The position numbers were made by a program, and so were the translations under genes. DNA of 64,000 nt from positions 1 to 64,000 of the forward strand of contig CAUYUJ010000857.1 in assembly GCA_963575745.1 (NCBI GenBank), read 5' to 3'. This document shows positions 1 to 9,783 of the stretch, piece by piece (position 1 is the stretch's first letter; every line of letters begins with the position of its first letter). The notes under the pieces are model-generated. The model ran no database searches. It saw nothing but the letters and a program-made list of their open reading frames with translations, and was not told the origin of the DNA. This DNA is from Prorocentrum cordatum (taxonomy: Eukaryota > Sar > Dinophyceae > Prorocentrales > Prorocentraceae).

Positions 1-147
1 TAAAGCTAAGCTAAAGCTAAACTAAAGCTAAGCTAAAGTTAAGCTAAAGCTAAACTAAAGCTAAGCTAAAGCTAAGCTAACGCTAAGCTAAAGCTAAGCT
101 AAAGCTAAAGCTGAAGCTAAAGCTAAAGCTACACGCTAAAGCTAAAG
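1..147. repeat. AGCTAA-type satellite, first block
   Basis: Degenerate tandem array of an 11-bp motif (GCTAAGCTAAA) with single-base variants. No coding potential: stops are frequent in every frame. The same motif continues at 390-1238 and returns at 52371-52790. Confidence 0.95.
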
Positions 148-389
148 CTCCCAGGGGACTGGGGGAACCGCGGGGCGGGGACTGGGGGAACCGCCTGGGG
201 CGCTTTCCACTGCCCAGCCCCTTTAAGCTAGAGAGTAAGAACCCTTCTAGACAGAGTAAGAACCCTTCTCTCTTTTTATATATATATATATATATGTGTG
301 TGTACATCAACAAGGAATTATCCCAGTGCGACCCTACCTAGGAGATGGAGCCCCTTGGGAACGCAGCATTAGCAGTAACAGTAAAGCTA
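148..389. repeat. GC-rich spacer block inside the AGCTAA satellite
   Basis: A block with the motif ACTGGGGGAACCGC, then CTTTAAGCTAGAGAGTAAG, a short TA run (about 276-295), and a segment beginning AATTATCCCAGTGCGACCCT just before the satellite resumes. The first part recurs near 1250, 1935 and 52797. The last part recurs at 52301. The block therefore belongs to a compound satellite family and is not a gene. Confidence 0.85.
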
Positions 390-1238
390 AGCTAAAGCTA
401 AGCTAAAGCTAAGCTGAATCTAAGCTAAAACTAAGCTAAAGCTAAGCTAAAGCTAAGCTAAAGCTAAGCTAACGCTGAGCTAAAGCTAAGCTACAGCTAA
501 GCTAAAGCTAAGCTGGAGCTAAGCTGGAGCTAAGCTAAAGCTAAGCTAAAGCTAAGCTAACGCTAAGCTAAAGCTAAGCTACAGCTGAGGTACAGCTAAG
601 CTAAAGCTAAGCTAAAGCTAAGCTAAATCTAAGCTAACGCTAAGCTAAAGCTAAGCTAAAGCTAAACTAAAGCTAATCTAAAGCTGAGCTAAAGCTGGGC
701 TGAAGCTAAGCTAAAGCTAAGCTAAAGCTAGGCTAAAGCTAAGCTGAAGCTAAGCTACAACTAAGCTAAAGCTAAGCTAACGCTAAGCTAAAGCTAAGCT
801 GGAGCTAAGCTAAAGCTAAAGCTACAGCTAAATCTAAAGCTAAAACTGAGCTAAACCTAAGCTAAAGCTAAGCTAAAGCCAAGCTACAGCTGAACTAAAG
901 CTAAACCAAAGCTTAGCTAACGCTAAGCTAAAGCTAAGCTAAAGCTAAGCTGAAGCTAACGCTAAACTAAAGCTAAAGCTAAAGCTAAAGCAAAAGCTAA
1001 AGCTAAGCTGAAACTGAGCTAAAGCTAAGCTGAACTAGGCTAGGCAAAGCTAAGCTAAGCTAAGTTAATATGATATAAACTAAGCAAAGCTAAGCTACAT
1101 CTAAGCTAAAGCTAAGCTAAGCTAAGCTAAGCTAACATGATACAAGCTAAGCTAAGCGAAGCCAAGCTAAACCAAGCTAAGCTAAGCTAAGCTAAGATGA
1201 TATAAGCTGGGCTAAGCTTAAGCTTAGCTAAGCTAAGC
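390..1238. repeat. AGCTAA-type satellite, main block
   Basis: About 850 bp of the degenerate 11-bp GCTAAGCTAAA motif. Substitutions increase towards the right end, where the repeat shortens to AGCTA pentamers (1045-1238). Confidence 0.95.
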
Positions 1239-1437
1239 TGGGTGAACCCAGGGGGCGCGACTGGGGGAACCGCGGGGCGGGGACTGGGGGAACCGCCTGG
1301 GGCGCTTTCCACTGCCCGGCCCCTTTAAGCTAGAGCGTAAGAACCCTTCTAGGCAGAGCCTAGATAGGGAAAAACTAACAGACGATGTTGCATTTTTCAT
1401 TCAAAACCCGCCTGTAGGGGGGAACGCCCGACCTAGC

Positions 1438-1634
1438 GTTGTGGAGAACGATCAATGGAGAGGCAGCATGTTGCCAGATGATCTCCAGATGTCTCCAACA
1501 TGCGTTAAGCATGTTTCAAACATGTAAAAGCCATGGTGTAATCATCATCAGAAAACTTCTCCGACATTCAAAACACACATGTCTAACTCGATGAAAGGAC
1601 TGTTCGTGTGTCCACTGTCGTGGCATCCGCAAAC
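1438..1634. mobile_element. MITE-like element, family M3, copy 1
   Basis: Left end reads TTGTGGA..CAATGGAGAGG. The right end reads GTGTCCACTGTCGTGGCATC, an imperfect inverted match. The interior has short CATGTT/AACATG palindromes. No ORF. Confidence 0.6.
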
Positions 1635-2124
1635 CTAGCGCAAGGCAGAGGGGGCGGGCCGCCTCGCGCGGCTCGGGAGAGGCCTCCGCCCCCCCGGGGC
1701 GGCCTCCCAAGGGCCTCCTCGCCGGCACGCCGCGGCGGGCCTCTCATCGGAAGGCTTCGGAGGGCTCCGGAGCAGCCCCGCCGCCTGTAGTTTTTTGTTA
1801 TATATATATATATGTATAGAAAAAACGGTAGGTTTATGATGTTCCAAACTACTGTAGCCCGAGCCACCAGGAAAACAATCGAGCACCAAGAAAGCTGGGC
1901 TAAGCTAAGCTTAGCTAAGCTAAGCTGGGTGAACCCAGGGGGCGCGACTGGGGGAACCGCGGGGCGGGGACTGGGGGAACCGCCCGGGGCGCTTTCCACT
2001 GCCTGGCCCCTTTAAGCTAGAGAGTAAGAACCCTTCTAGGCAGAGCCTAGGTAGGGAAAAACTAACAGACGATGTTGCATTTTTCATTCAAAACCCGCCT
2101 GTAGGGGGGCACGCCCGACCTAGC

Positions 2125-2320
2125 GTTGTGGAGAACGATCAATGGAGAGGCAGCATGTTGCCAGATGATCTCCAGATGTCTCCAACATGCGTTAAGCATG
2201 TTTCAAACATGTAAAAGACATGGTGTAATCATCATCAGAAAACTTCTCCGACATTCAAAACACACATATCTAACTCGATGAAAGGACTGCTCGTGTGTCC
2301 ACTGTCGTGGCATCCGCAAA
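2125..2320. mobile_element. MITE-like element, family M3, copy 2
   Basis: Near-identical to the copy at 1438-1634. It was duplicated as part of the ~690-bp unit rather than inserted independently. Confidence 0.6.
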
Positions 2321-2567
2321 CCCAGCGCAAGGCAGCGGGGGCGGGCCGCCTCGCGCGGCTCGGGAGAGGCCTCCGCCCCTCCGGGCGTCAGCCTCCCAAG
2401 GGCCTCCTCGCCGGCACGCCGCGGCGGGCCTCTCATCGGAAGGCTTCGGAGGGCTCCGGAGCAGCCCCGCCGCCTGGAGCCTTTTTTTTTTTCTTTATTT
2501 ATTTATTTATTTGTTATATATATATATATATAAAAATAAAAACAATATATATATATAACAAAAACGG

Positions 2568-2735
2568 TAGGTTTATGATGTTCCAAACTACTGTAGCCTG
2601 AGCCACCAGACAAAAATTCGAGCACCAAGAAAGCACCCCCAAAAACTCGAGGGTTTTCACGTGTTCGGGCCCTGGGAGGCACTCGTCCGACACTGTTTCG
2701 ACACTCTTTCAACACTCTTTTGACACTTTTCCGGG
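2568..2735. repeat. Interspersed repeat R12
   Basis: Shares long similar stretches with 20440-20580 (TTATGATGTTCCAA..; CACGTGT.CGGGCCCTGGG; CGACACTGTTTCGA). A truncated version lies at 1830-1893. Short tandem CACTCTTTCAACACTCTTTT units occur at 2690-2730. Noncoding. Confidence 0.75.
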
Positions 2736-2787
2736 TGCTCGAAATTATTTCTGGGATGTGGTCTTTAAGTACGCTGGGGGCAACATA

Positions 2788-3010
2788 ACGGTAGGTTCAC
2801 GCGGCGATGGGGCGCCGGCGACGCCGGCGAAGGCGTTCAATGTTGAATTTCGCACGGTGGAGCGACGCGGAAGCACCGAGGGACATGGTAGCGCCACAGG
2901 GCCCGACAGGATTCAACCTTGAACGATCGGGGCCGCGATTGGTTCAAGGTTTAACGATCGAGACGGCGTCAGACGCCTTCGCGTGCGCCGACGCCGCACG
3001 AACCTACCGT
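2788..3010. mobile_element. Fold-back/MITE element, family M2, copy 1
   Basis: Terminal inverted repeats start ACGGTAGGTTCACGCGGCG and end with its near complement at 2992-3010. Inside are nested palindromes around GTTCAAGG/TTGAACGATCG. Two further copies lie at 37760-37955 and 38250-38442. Confidence 0.85.
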
Positions 3011-3017
3011 ACACTCG

Positions 3018-3175
3018 TGCAAGTTTACTTGCATGAACGGGTGGGGGGGGGGCCTGCGCCTGAAGCAAGCCGAAAGCAGCTGGACGTGCGGAGATCACGC
3101 ACGTCGAAAGGCACTCGCACCCTCGTATGATTCGACTGAAGAGGGGGCGAGCGCTATGCAGGTCAACTTGCCTGG
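3018..3175. mobile_element. MITE-like element, family M10, copy 1
   Basis: Ends are imperfect inverted repeats: TGCAAGTTTACTTGCATG on the left, ATGCAGGTCAACTTGCC on the right. The interior matches 19229-19410 (CTGAAGCAAGCCGAAA; ACGTGCGGAGATCACGCACG). Confidence 0.8.
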
Positions 3176-3191
3176 AGAGAAACCGGCTCCT

Positions 3192-3354
3192 ACGTCGGGC
3201 ATGTCCCTCTACAGGAGAAATATTCAAGAATGGTCAGAAAATAATATGGGGACGATGCTTCGAATGTTTTTGGCTGTTTTTGAGCACTTGGGGATTATGT
3301 TTCATATTTGTCTTCAGAATCTGGAATATGCCTGTAGGAGGACATGCCCTACCT
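3192..3354. mobile_element. MITE, family M1, copy 1
   Basis: About 24-bp terminal inverted repeats: ACGTCGGGCATGTCCCTCTA on the left, with the complementary CCTGTAGGAGGACATGCCCT on the right. The interior has the family signature TGGGGACGATG. 163 bp, no ORF. Confidence 0.88.
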
Positions 3355-3924
3355 ACCCTACCTAATGCTTCTCGTTCGAGGTGCGGCCATCGCCAATGTT
3401 CGAGTATCGGTGGAGGAAGAAAAAACGATACCCCGATATTGGAGGGCCAAGCCTGCACGCTTCTCGAAGACCAACATCGGAGGCCGATGCCATAGAGCGC
3501 TTTCACGTCCTGGCCCAAAGCGTCTTCGGACGCATTGGGTGCCGTGACGTCCATAGACACCTTCGGGGTGGATACGTCTATGGACAGCGTGGCCGTTGCG
3601 TTCGGCGAGGTGCAAGATCGGAGAAAGATAGATCCGTCTACGGTATGTTTCCGTTCTAGAGCAGGTCCCACATGGTACTCCAAAGGAGGAGATACCGATA
3701 CCGCGATACCCCTACCCGTGTCTTCGTTTTCGCTTTGGGCCTCCTGGGCAGCCTTCGCCGCCACGGCCGGATTCTTCCTGGGAGGAGTCCGGGGAGAGGT
3801 GGAGGTAGTATTTGTCGGTTCCCCCAGATTATTTGCGTTGCATCTTCGCGGGACCTCGTCGATCCCCCGAATTTGTGGTTCTTCTTGTGCTCGACGCGGG
3901 CGCGAGGCCGTTTCGACGTGGATT
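3355..3924. other. Gene-free stretch between M1 copy 1 and the 90-bp array
   Basis: Overlapping open frames exist on both strands, but none shows a recognisable domain. A degenerate R9 fragment lies near 3740-3850. I see no supported gene. Confidence 0.5.
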
Positions 3925-4545
3925 TGGACATATGCGGGCGGTGGCACTGGGGCCTTCGGTGGAGCTCCCTATGGTGCCACGAAACGTGTGAGGGGTGTGC
4001 CGAAATGGGTGCTTCGGTGGAGCTCCCTATGAAGCCACGAAGCGTGTGAGGGGTGTGCGGAAATGGGTGTGGGGGACGCACGCGGGCGGTGGCACTGGGG
4101 CCTTCGGTGGAGCTCCGTATGGGGCCACGAAACGTGTGAGGGGTGTGCCGAATTGTGTGTGGGGGACGCATTGTGCCGAATTGTGTGTGGGGGCGCTTGC
4201 GGACGGTGGCACTGGGGCCTTCGGTGGAGCTCCATATGGGGCCACGAAACGTGTGAGGGGTGTGCCGAAATGTGTGTGTGTGGGGGACGCATGCGGGCGG
4301 TGGCACTGGGGCCTTCGGTGGGACTCCCTATGAGGCCACGAAACGTGTGAGGGGTGTGCCGAACTGGGTGTGGGGGCGCATGCGGGCGGTGGCACTGGGG
4401 CCTTCAGTGGAGCTTCCTATGGGGCCACGAAACGTGTGAGGGGTGTGCCGAAATGGGTGTGGGGGACGCATGCGGGCGGTGGCACTGTGGCCTTCGGTGG
4501 AGCTCCCTATGTGGCCACGAAACGTGTGAGGGGTGTGCCGAAATG
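3925..4545. repeat. ~90-bp minisatellite, about 7 partial or full units
   Basis: The core GTGGCACTGGGGCCTTCGG recurs at 3941, 4089, 4206, 4300, 4389 and 4480. Regular spacing is 89-94 bp, and the longer gaps hold partial units. The unit also holds CCACGAAACGTGTGAGGGGT. Several frames stay open because the unit has few stops. Confidence 0.92.
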
Positions 4546-4548
4546 GGT

Positions 4549-4812
4549 GATGATGCTGGTGATGATGACGGTCGTGATGATGATGATGACGATGATGATG
4601 ACGATGATGATGACGATGCTGATGATGATGATGATGATGATGATGACGCTGATTGTGATGATGATGATGATGCTGATGATGATGATGATGATGCTGCTGA
4701 TGATGATGCTGACGATGACGATGACGATGATGCTGATGCTGATGCTGATGCTGCTGATGATGATGATGCTGATGATGATGATGATGAGGATGATGATGAG
4801 GATGATGATGAC
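4549..4812. repeat. (GAT/GAC)n microsatellite
   Basis: About 260 bp of GAT with GAC, GCT and GAG variants. It would encode poly-Asp, poly-Met or poly-Ser/Ile depending on frame, which explains the long low-complexity open frames here. Confidence 0.97.
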
Positions 4813-4829
4813 GGGAGGAGAGAGGAAGG

Positions 4830-4875
4830 GGGATGAGGAGGAGGAGGAGGAGGAGGAGGAGGAGAGGAGGAGAGG
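4830..4875. repeat. (GGA)n microsatellite
   Basis: Pure to near-pure GAG/GGA triplets directly after the GAT array. Confidence 0.95.
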
Positions 4876-5038
4876 AACGCGGGGCGACGTCTCTTCAAAA
4901 CGAGGACCCAACACCACAGGATGATTGGGAGAAACTCAGGACGGGAGTTCTTCCGTGGTGTTCGGCCTCTCGGGGCCCTCGCTGGGCCCCGGGACCGTGA
5001 AGAGTCGATTCAGGAGGAGAAATCGGGACGATCGAACT
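4876..5038. repeat. Interspersed repeat R8 fragment
   Basis: Contains the R8 signature GGGGCCCTCGCTGGGCCCCG followed by GGACCGTGAAGAG, as at 10757, 20056, 43119, 43374 and 63822. Confidence 0.7.
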
Positions 5039-5233
5039 GGTTACGGAAAGAATGGGTACGATGCCCAACAGCGGTTCTTGTTTATTTTGAACAGGACTCG
5101 CTGTCCGCGCCGCCGCGTACGTTGTTCACTAAAGACAGAAAGCCGCCTGCCCAACAGCGGCCGCTGTCGGTCTTGGACAACATTTGTTGTTGGGCATTGT
5201 GCTCATTTTTTCCGTACCCATTTCGGGCGTCCA
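5039..5233. mobile_element. MITE, family M7, copy 1
   Basis: Left arm GGAAAGAATGGGTACGATGC; right arm TTGTTGGGCATTGTGCTC through TTTCGGGCGTCCA. Nearly the same sequence as 62769-62982. The outermost left terminus is degraded here. Confidence 0.85.
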
Positions 5234-6168
5234 AAAGCAGCCGGTTTTGAGGAAAGGATCGGGATCTCCTGGGACCGCGTTCTGAAAACATTTGGACGTC
5301 GCATTTCTGGGATACACGCATCGACGCTTGCTCGCTCCAGATCCAGCCTGACTGTTGGCGCGGCTCGGAGCCAACCGACCTCCAGAGGAAGTGCGTCAAG
5401 CCGCTCTCGTGTTGAGCACGTGTGCGACTTGAGACATCATCTTGCGAGGTGAAGTCCGTTACTCTGATGTGGCACGAGAGCATCTTGTCTGTGTCGCGCA
5501 GCTCTGGTACTGTCGACCGAGGAAGGAGAGGTCGATCGAATGTGCGATTGTGGCGCTGGCGCTGTCGTCAGACGAGCTGCGGAGTGAGCCGATCGGGGCG
5601 ATCGGTAAGTGTGGCGTGGTCCAGGTCGGGGAAGAGTGGGAGCGATTCATAGGGGTAGCGAGGGAAGGACTAACAGTGGTTGGCCTCTAATGGTGCGCAG
5701 TCCCGCGGCCCGTGCCACGCGCGGCGGCCTGCGAGGTCAGGGCTGGCACCGCGAGACGGGGGGGTCCGAGGCACGCGCCACGAGGAGCGCGGCTTCTCGA
5801 GCGCGCGCGCGGGGCATGAGGGCTCTTGACGGCCTGTCCCGCGCTATCGCTGCGGAGCTCGCAGACTAACCAAAGAAAAATGGAGTGGCAATTTGGGATG
5901 TCGCAATGCTGGTAGAGAACACCGGAGGAGAGACACCGACACCAAGAGTACAAGCTCAGCACTCATCAGGGCACAACTCAGCTGAGCCTCCGTGTTTCGG
6001 CTGACCGTGGGCCACCCTGGTCAGCAGGGACTTGCCGACACAGGCTACGTACAACAGCACGTCGGCTGGAGTCGCCCCCGAAATCGTTGTAGCGAGAGAC
6101 ACGCAGAGAGGAGCAATGAGTGGGAGGGAAAGAGGGCGAGATGCGGAAGCGCGGCTGGAAGCATTGTC
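5234..6168. other. Gene-free stretch
   Basis: No domain-bearing ORF and no long tandem repeat. Short open frames of under 90 codons on both strands look random. Confidence 0.5.
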
Positions 6169-6369
6169 GGAGGCCTAGAGGTTGAGACTAACACCAGTAT
6201 CGATGGGGTGCCTCCACCGAGGGAAGATGCTCCCGATCTCGGTGATGGTTTGACATTCTGGCCTCATAGGTTGCCGAAAGATTACCACCAACACCAACAT
6301 CTGGGATCATCTTCCCCTGGTGGAGACAATCTCCTGTGTTGGTGTCAGTGCCCATGTCCATGCCTCTGA
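6169..6369. mobile_element. Fold-back element, family M4, copy 1
   Basis: Imperfect inverted repeats run through most of the element (GTGCCTCCACCGAGGGAAG left; CTTCCCCTGGTGGAGACAAT right). The same design and sequence occur at 37411-37610. Confidence 0.82.
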
Positions 6370-7235
6370 CACTGGCACGCCCCACGAGAGGGTACATCTG
6401 GGATGGTTCATCGGCGGCCCGGAGCCGGCTGTGGCCCTGTCGAAGCTTCCCGGAGACCGCAGGTCGAGGTGCAGGACATCGAGAAGGCCGAGGCCAGCTG
6501 CTGGGGCAGCAGAGCCCTGCAGGGGCTCCCCTTCCCCCAGCTCCCGTCGGGGAGCGTGAGGCTCGAGTACGCCGGCGCTCGGCTTTGCCGACGCCATCTG
6601 ACGAGCCCGTCCTGGATTTTGACGGCCCAGTTTTCGCGGGACGTTTGCAGCGGGAGTTCGCGTCAAAGTTCAGAGTGTGTCTCGTCACGTTCACGATGGC
6701 AAGCGTCAGGCCAACCCGAGTCTCGCGTACCCGAGTCGTTACGTCTCCCCGAGCCTTGGGAGATCAGAGTCGGCATCGGCGCTGGTGCATCCGTGGTCGA
6801 CAACCGGCCTCGTCCGGCGCAACCTCGTTTCATTCCGCGACGTCCCCCTGAATGCGAATCGATAGTAGGTTGAGCCTGCGCTTATGCGGCGTTAATGGCC
6901 CCTCAATCGGGCTTCGTACCCCTTCATCGCTCTTACGAAGACCTCCCAGGAGTTGCCATCTAGTCTTCCCCCTTCCTTTACCACCTGCTCCGCCTCTTCC
7001 TCCTGCTTCTTGCCCGATCGTCCATCACAGCATGTTGGAGATCTTATGCTCTACACCGCTTCTTGCGGTAACCGACGTAAGTTTTCAGAACCCCCCAGTA
7101 GTGGAACTAAATCTCCTTTCGACGCCCTTGTGGACGGACTGGGGTCCCACCAACAGTGGAAAATAACTACTTCTCCGCGGCACCCGCCGCGCAGCAACGA
7201 CAGAGGAGGAGGGGGGAAGGATAACAGGAGGCGGA
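6370..7235. other. Gene-free stretch
   Basis: Overlapping GC-rich open frames of 100-170 codons on both strands, with no recognisable domain. A motif near 6630 (TTTGCAGCGGGAG) recurs near 9985 (TCTGCAGCGGGAG), so part of it is an old repeat. Confidence 0.5.
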
Positions 7236-7310
7236 GCAGGAGGAGGAGGAGGAGGAGGAGGAGGAGGAGGAGGAGGAGGAGGAGGAGGAGGAGGAGGAGG
7301 AGGAGGAGGG
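7236..7310. repeat. (AGG)n microsatellite
   Basis: About 25 AGG triplets. Confidence 0.95.
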
Positions 7311-7433
7311 GTGGAGCTCAATCCCCCCCCGAGAGACACAGGCGGGGGTCCCTCAAAACTAGAGGCCTACCTCGATTACCCATGCCCCTCCCATGTCCTC
7401 CTTCCTCTCGGCGGCGTGCCCAGGGCGCAAGGC

Positions 7434-7599
7434 TTACGGCGGGCGTGTCTCTCTACAGGAGGCTATCCCAAACTAGTCCAAAACTTCGTCTGCTGGGGAC
7501 GCTTTGTCTATACTATGTTTGGGTGTTGTTTGGAGTATTTGTTGGCTATCCGTTCTTGTTCGCTCGAAGCCCCCGCCTGTAGGAGGACGCGCTCGACTT
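7434..7599. mobile_element. MITE, family M1, copy 2
   Basis: Left end CGGGCGTGTCTCTCTACAGG; right end CCTGTAGGAGGACGCGCTCG. The ends are inverted, and the interior signature is TGCTGGGGACGCTTTG. More diverged than the other copies. Confidence 0.8.
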
Positions 7600-7681
7600 C
7601 ACGCGAGGCAGAGGGGGCCGGCCGTCTCGCATGGCTCGGGAGAGGCCTCCGCCCCTCTGGGCAGCTTCCCAAGCCTCCTCT

Positions 7682-7780
7682 CCGACCTCCTCCTCCTCCT
7701 CCTCCTCCTCCTCCTCCTCCAACTCCTCCTCCTCCTCCTCCTCCTCCTCCTCCTCCTCCTCCTCCTCCTCCTCCTCCCCG
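7682..7780. repeat. (CCT)n microsatellite
   Basis: About 30 triplets with one interruption (CCAACT). It lies inside GC-rich open frames on both strands. Confidence 0.95.
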
Positions 7781-8228
7781 TCGAGGGCGGCGCAGTTAAT
7801 TTTGTGCTCGTCCTGAGGCTCAGGGCTCGGACCTTCCTCCGCCCAAGCTGGTGCCGGAGAGGCGCGATGAGCTCGTCCTCATCGCCCATGGCCCCGTCCC
7901 CCTGGCCCCTGGTTCGTCCGCGTTGCAATTCATGCGTTGTTTTGGCCGTGGCTCGGTCCCCTACCAGTGTGAAGACGGTTTTGAAGCCAGGGGCCAAGTG
8001 TGACCCGTCGCCCATGCTTCAGGCTCTCGCCCTAGCTGTTGAGCAGCTCGGCTTGCGTGCCCAAGGAGGCAGGGAGGCTGCGGGGGATGCTGCTGCTGCT
8101 GCCGACTGGGTGGTGGGGACTGGGACCCTCTTCGAATGTGATGACCATAAGGTCCAGCGTTCGGGGCCACATGTATTGTGAAGGCCTGACGGCCGGTGCC
8201 GCCGACCCTGAAAGACATCGTCGACGAC

Positions 8229-8390
8229 CAGGAGGGGGAGGAGGAGGAGGAGGAGGAGGAGGAGGAGGAGGAGGAGGAGGAGGAGGAGGAGGAGGAGGAG
8301 GAGGAGGAGGAGGAGGAGATGGAGATGGAGATAAGGAGGAGGAGGAGGAGGAGGAGGAGGAGAAGGAGGAGAAGGAGGAGGGAAAGGACT
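8229..8390. repeat. (GGA)n microsatellite with GAGAT interruption
   Basis: GGA/GAG triplets interrupted by GGAGATGGAGATGGAGATAA near 8318. The large low-complexity frames on both strands at 8.0-8.9 kb come from this array. Confidence 0.95.
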
Positions 8391-9117
8391 CTCCCCTGAC
8401 CCCCCCCCGGGGAGGAGGACCGGAGGAGGACTGGTGCGGGAGAGGGGAGGGGAGGGGGAGGAGGACCCCCAGGGACGGATGCATATCTGACTCCCCTGCC
8501 CCCCTCTGGGACCCCTCCCCACCTGGGGAGGAGGACCCGAGGAGGACTGGCGCGCCGGAGAGAGACCGGCGTGGGAGAGGAGGACTCCCAGAGGCTATGC
8601 GAATCTGACCCCCCGAGGGACCCCCCCCCGCCGGGGAAGGGGCAAAGGGAAGAGGCTTCCCCTTGACGCAATGAGGACGTGGATGGAATTCCCTCAAGCT
8701 GCGAAATCGTTCCCCGAACGAGGAAGGGTGCTCTCTCTCTCTCTCTCTCCCCTCCGACGCGAGAGGAGGATGGGAAGGAGGGGACGAAAGAAGGCTCCCC
8801 GTCGACGAGACCGGACAGACACCCCACACACGCCGACAGGGTCGGCAGATTTTGTGTTCGGTGTGGGGCTCGTGTGGCCATCGGTCCTCCCCAAATCTAA
8901 TCATGCACTTGGGGATGTCTGCCCCTCGCGCCCCCGTCGTAGTGCCAGGGACTGGCTCGTCGACGGGCGGCACCCAGCAACTGGAGCTAAGGTTTAGCCT
9001 AATTCGTTGGGTCTCTCTGGCGTGTGATGGTGGTCTGACCTCGCACGCAGCACCAGTTACCTTGTGAGTCGTACTTCGCTTTAGCTCAGAAGCGGTTTCG
9101 TGAGGCTGTGTCCTGCG
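8391..9117. other. GC-rich gene-free stretch
   Basis: Contains loosely repeated GGGGAGGAGGACC-type segments (8410-8590) and a short CT run at 8731-8748. No recognisable protein domain. Confidence 0.5.
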
Positions 9118-9228
9118 TCCTCCTCCTCATCATTCCTCCTCCTCTTCCTCCTCCTCCTTTTCCTCCTCCTTTTCCTCCTCCTCCTCCTCCTCCTCCTCCT
9201 CATTCCTCCTCTTCCTCCTCCTCCCTTT
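9118..9228. repeat. (CCT)n microsatellite with TTT interruptions
   Basis: CCT triplets interrupted by TCATTCC and TTTTCC. Confidence 0.93.
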
Positions 9229-9236
9229 CCCTTCTT

Positions 9237-9339
9237 TGGGCCTCTCAGGAGGCCCCCGTCGCCACCGCTGGACTTTCGCCTCGAAGTCCTGGTCAGGGCG
9301 CGCCCCTGGAGAGGTTTGGGGAACCGCGGTATAATTTGT
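9237..9339. repeat. Interspersed repeat R9, copy 1
   Basis: Signature CTCGAAGTCCTGGTCAGGGC followed by GCGCCCCTGGAGAGGT. Related copies: 11917-12003, 33018-33122, 43715-43835 and 63438-63560. Confidence 0.75.
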
Positions 9340-9521
9340 ACTCCAGATTTCGCAATAAAGGGAGGGGGGTCTCATTTCGGGGGGGGGGTCTCTTCCAGGC
9401 TATCTTGGAGGGCCTGGGGGGTCTGGGGACGACGTTTTGGAGGGTTCTCCCACGGGGGAGGTCTGAAGTGGCTTGTCTTGGAGGGTCCAGACCCCCTCCC
9501 TTTTACTACGAAATCTGGAGT
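9340..9521. mobile_element. MITE, family M8, copy 1
   Basis: Terminal inverted repeats ACTCCAGATTTCGCAATAAA and ACTACGAAATCTGGAGT, each followed by a GGGAGGGGG-type block. 182 bp. A copy in the opposite internal orientation sits at 22011-22190. Confidence 0.88.
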
Positions 9522-9783
9522 TCTCTCTGGCTTCCCCCAGGGAGGCGCCACCGACGACGCCTCGCTGTCGTGGCTCCCTGCCCCCCGCCGAAGCCGGAGA
9601 GAGCACGCGGCGGGCCGTGTGCGCCCCTGGAGAGGTTTGGGGAACCGCGGTGTATTGGCACTTCCTGGCTTCCCCAGGGAGGCGCCACCGAAGACGCCTC
9701 GCTGTCGTGGCCCCCCGCTGAAACCCCCGCCGAAGCCGGAAAGAGTACGCGGCGGGCCGTGTGTGCACCGGAGAGGTGCGGCG
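9521..9783. repeat. ~137-bp tandem duplication
   Basis: GGAGGCGCCACCGA.GACGCC recurs at 9541 and 9678. Each unit ends with GCGGGCCGTGTG. The unit contains the R9-like GGAGAGGTTTGGGGAACCGC. Confidence 0.85.

Larger units (their letters stand above)
1206..2634. repeat. Tandem duplication of a ~690-bp compound unit
   Basis: Units 1206-1893 and 1894-2634 are nearly identical. Each holds the ACTGGGGGAACCGC block, a solo right end of MITE family M1 (1409-1434; 2096-2121), a copy of family M3, a GC-rich stretch, a TA microsatellite and a tail with ATGATGTTCCAAACTACTGT. Unit 2 differs mainly by an expanded TTTA/TA run at 2484-2560. GC-rich open frames in both strands span repeat borders and are not supported as genes. 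Confidence 0.9.

Noticed and set aside
1-1238. Telomeric repeat
   Set aside because: The 11-bp GCTAAGCTAAA motif is not the TTTAGGG type expected for dinoflagellates. It is degenerate and recurs internally at 52.4 kb.
7961-8973. ~300-codon Ser/Pro/Glu-rich frames on both strands
   Set aside because: Created by the (GGA)n/(CCT)n array at 8229-8390. No conserved domain outside it.
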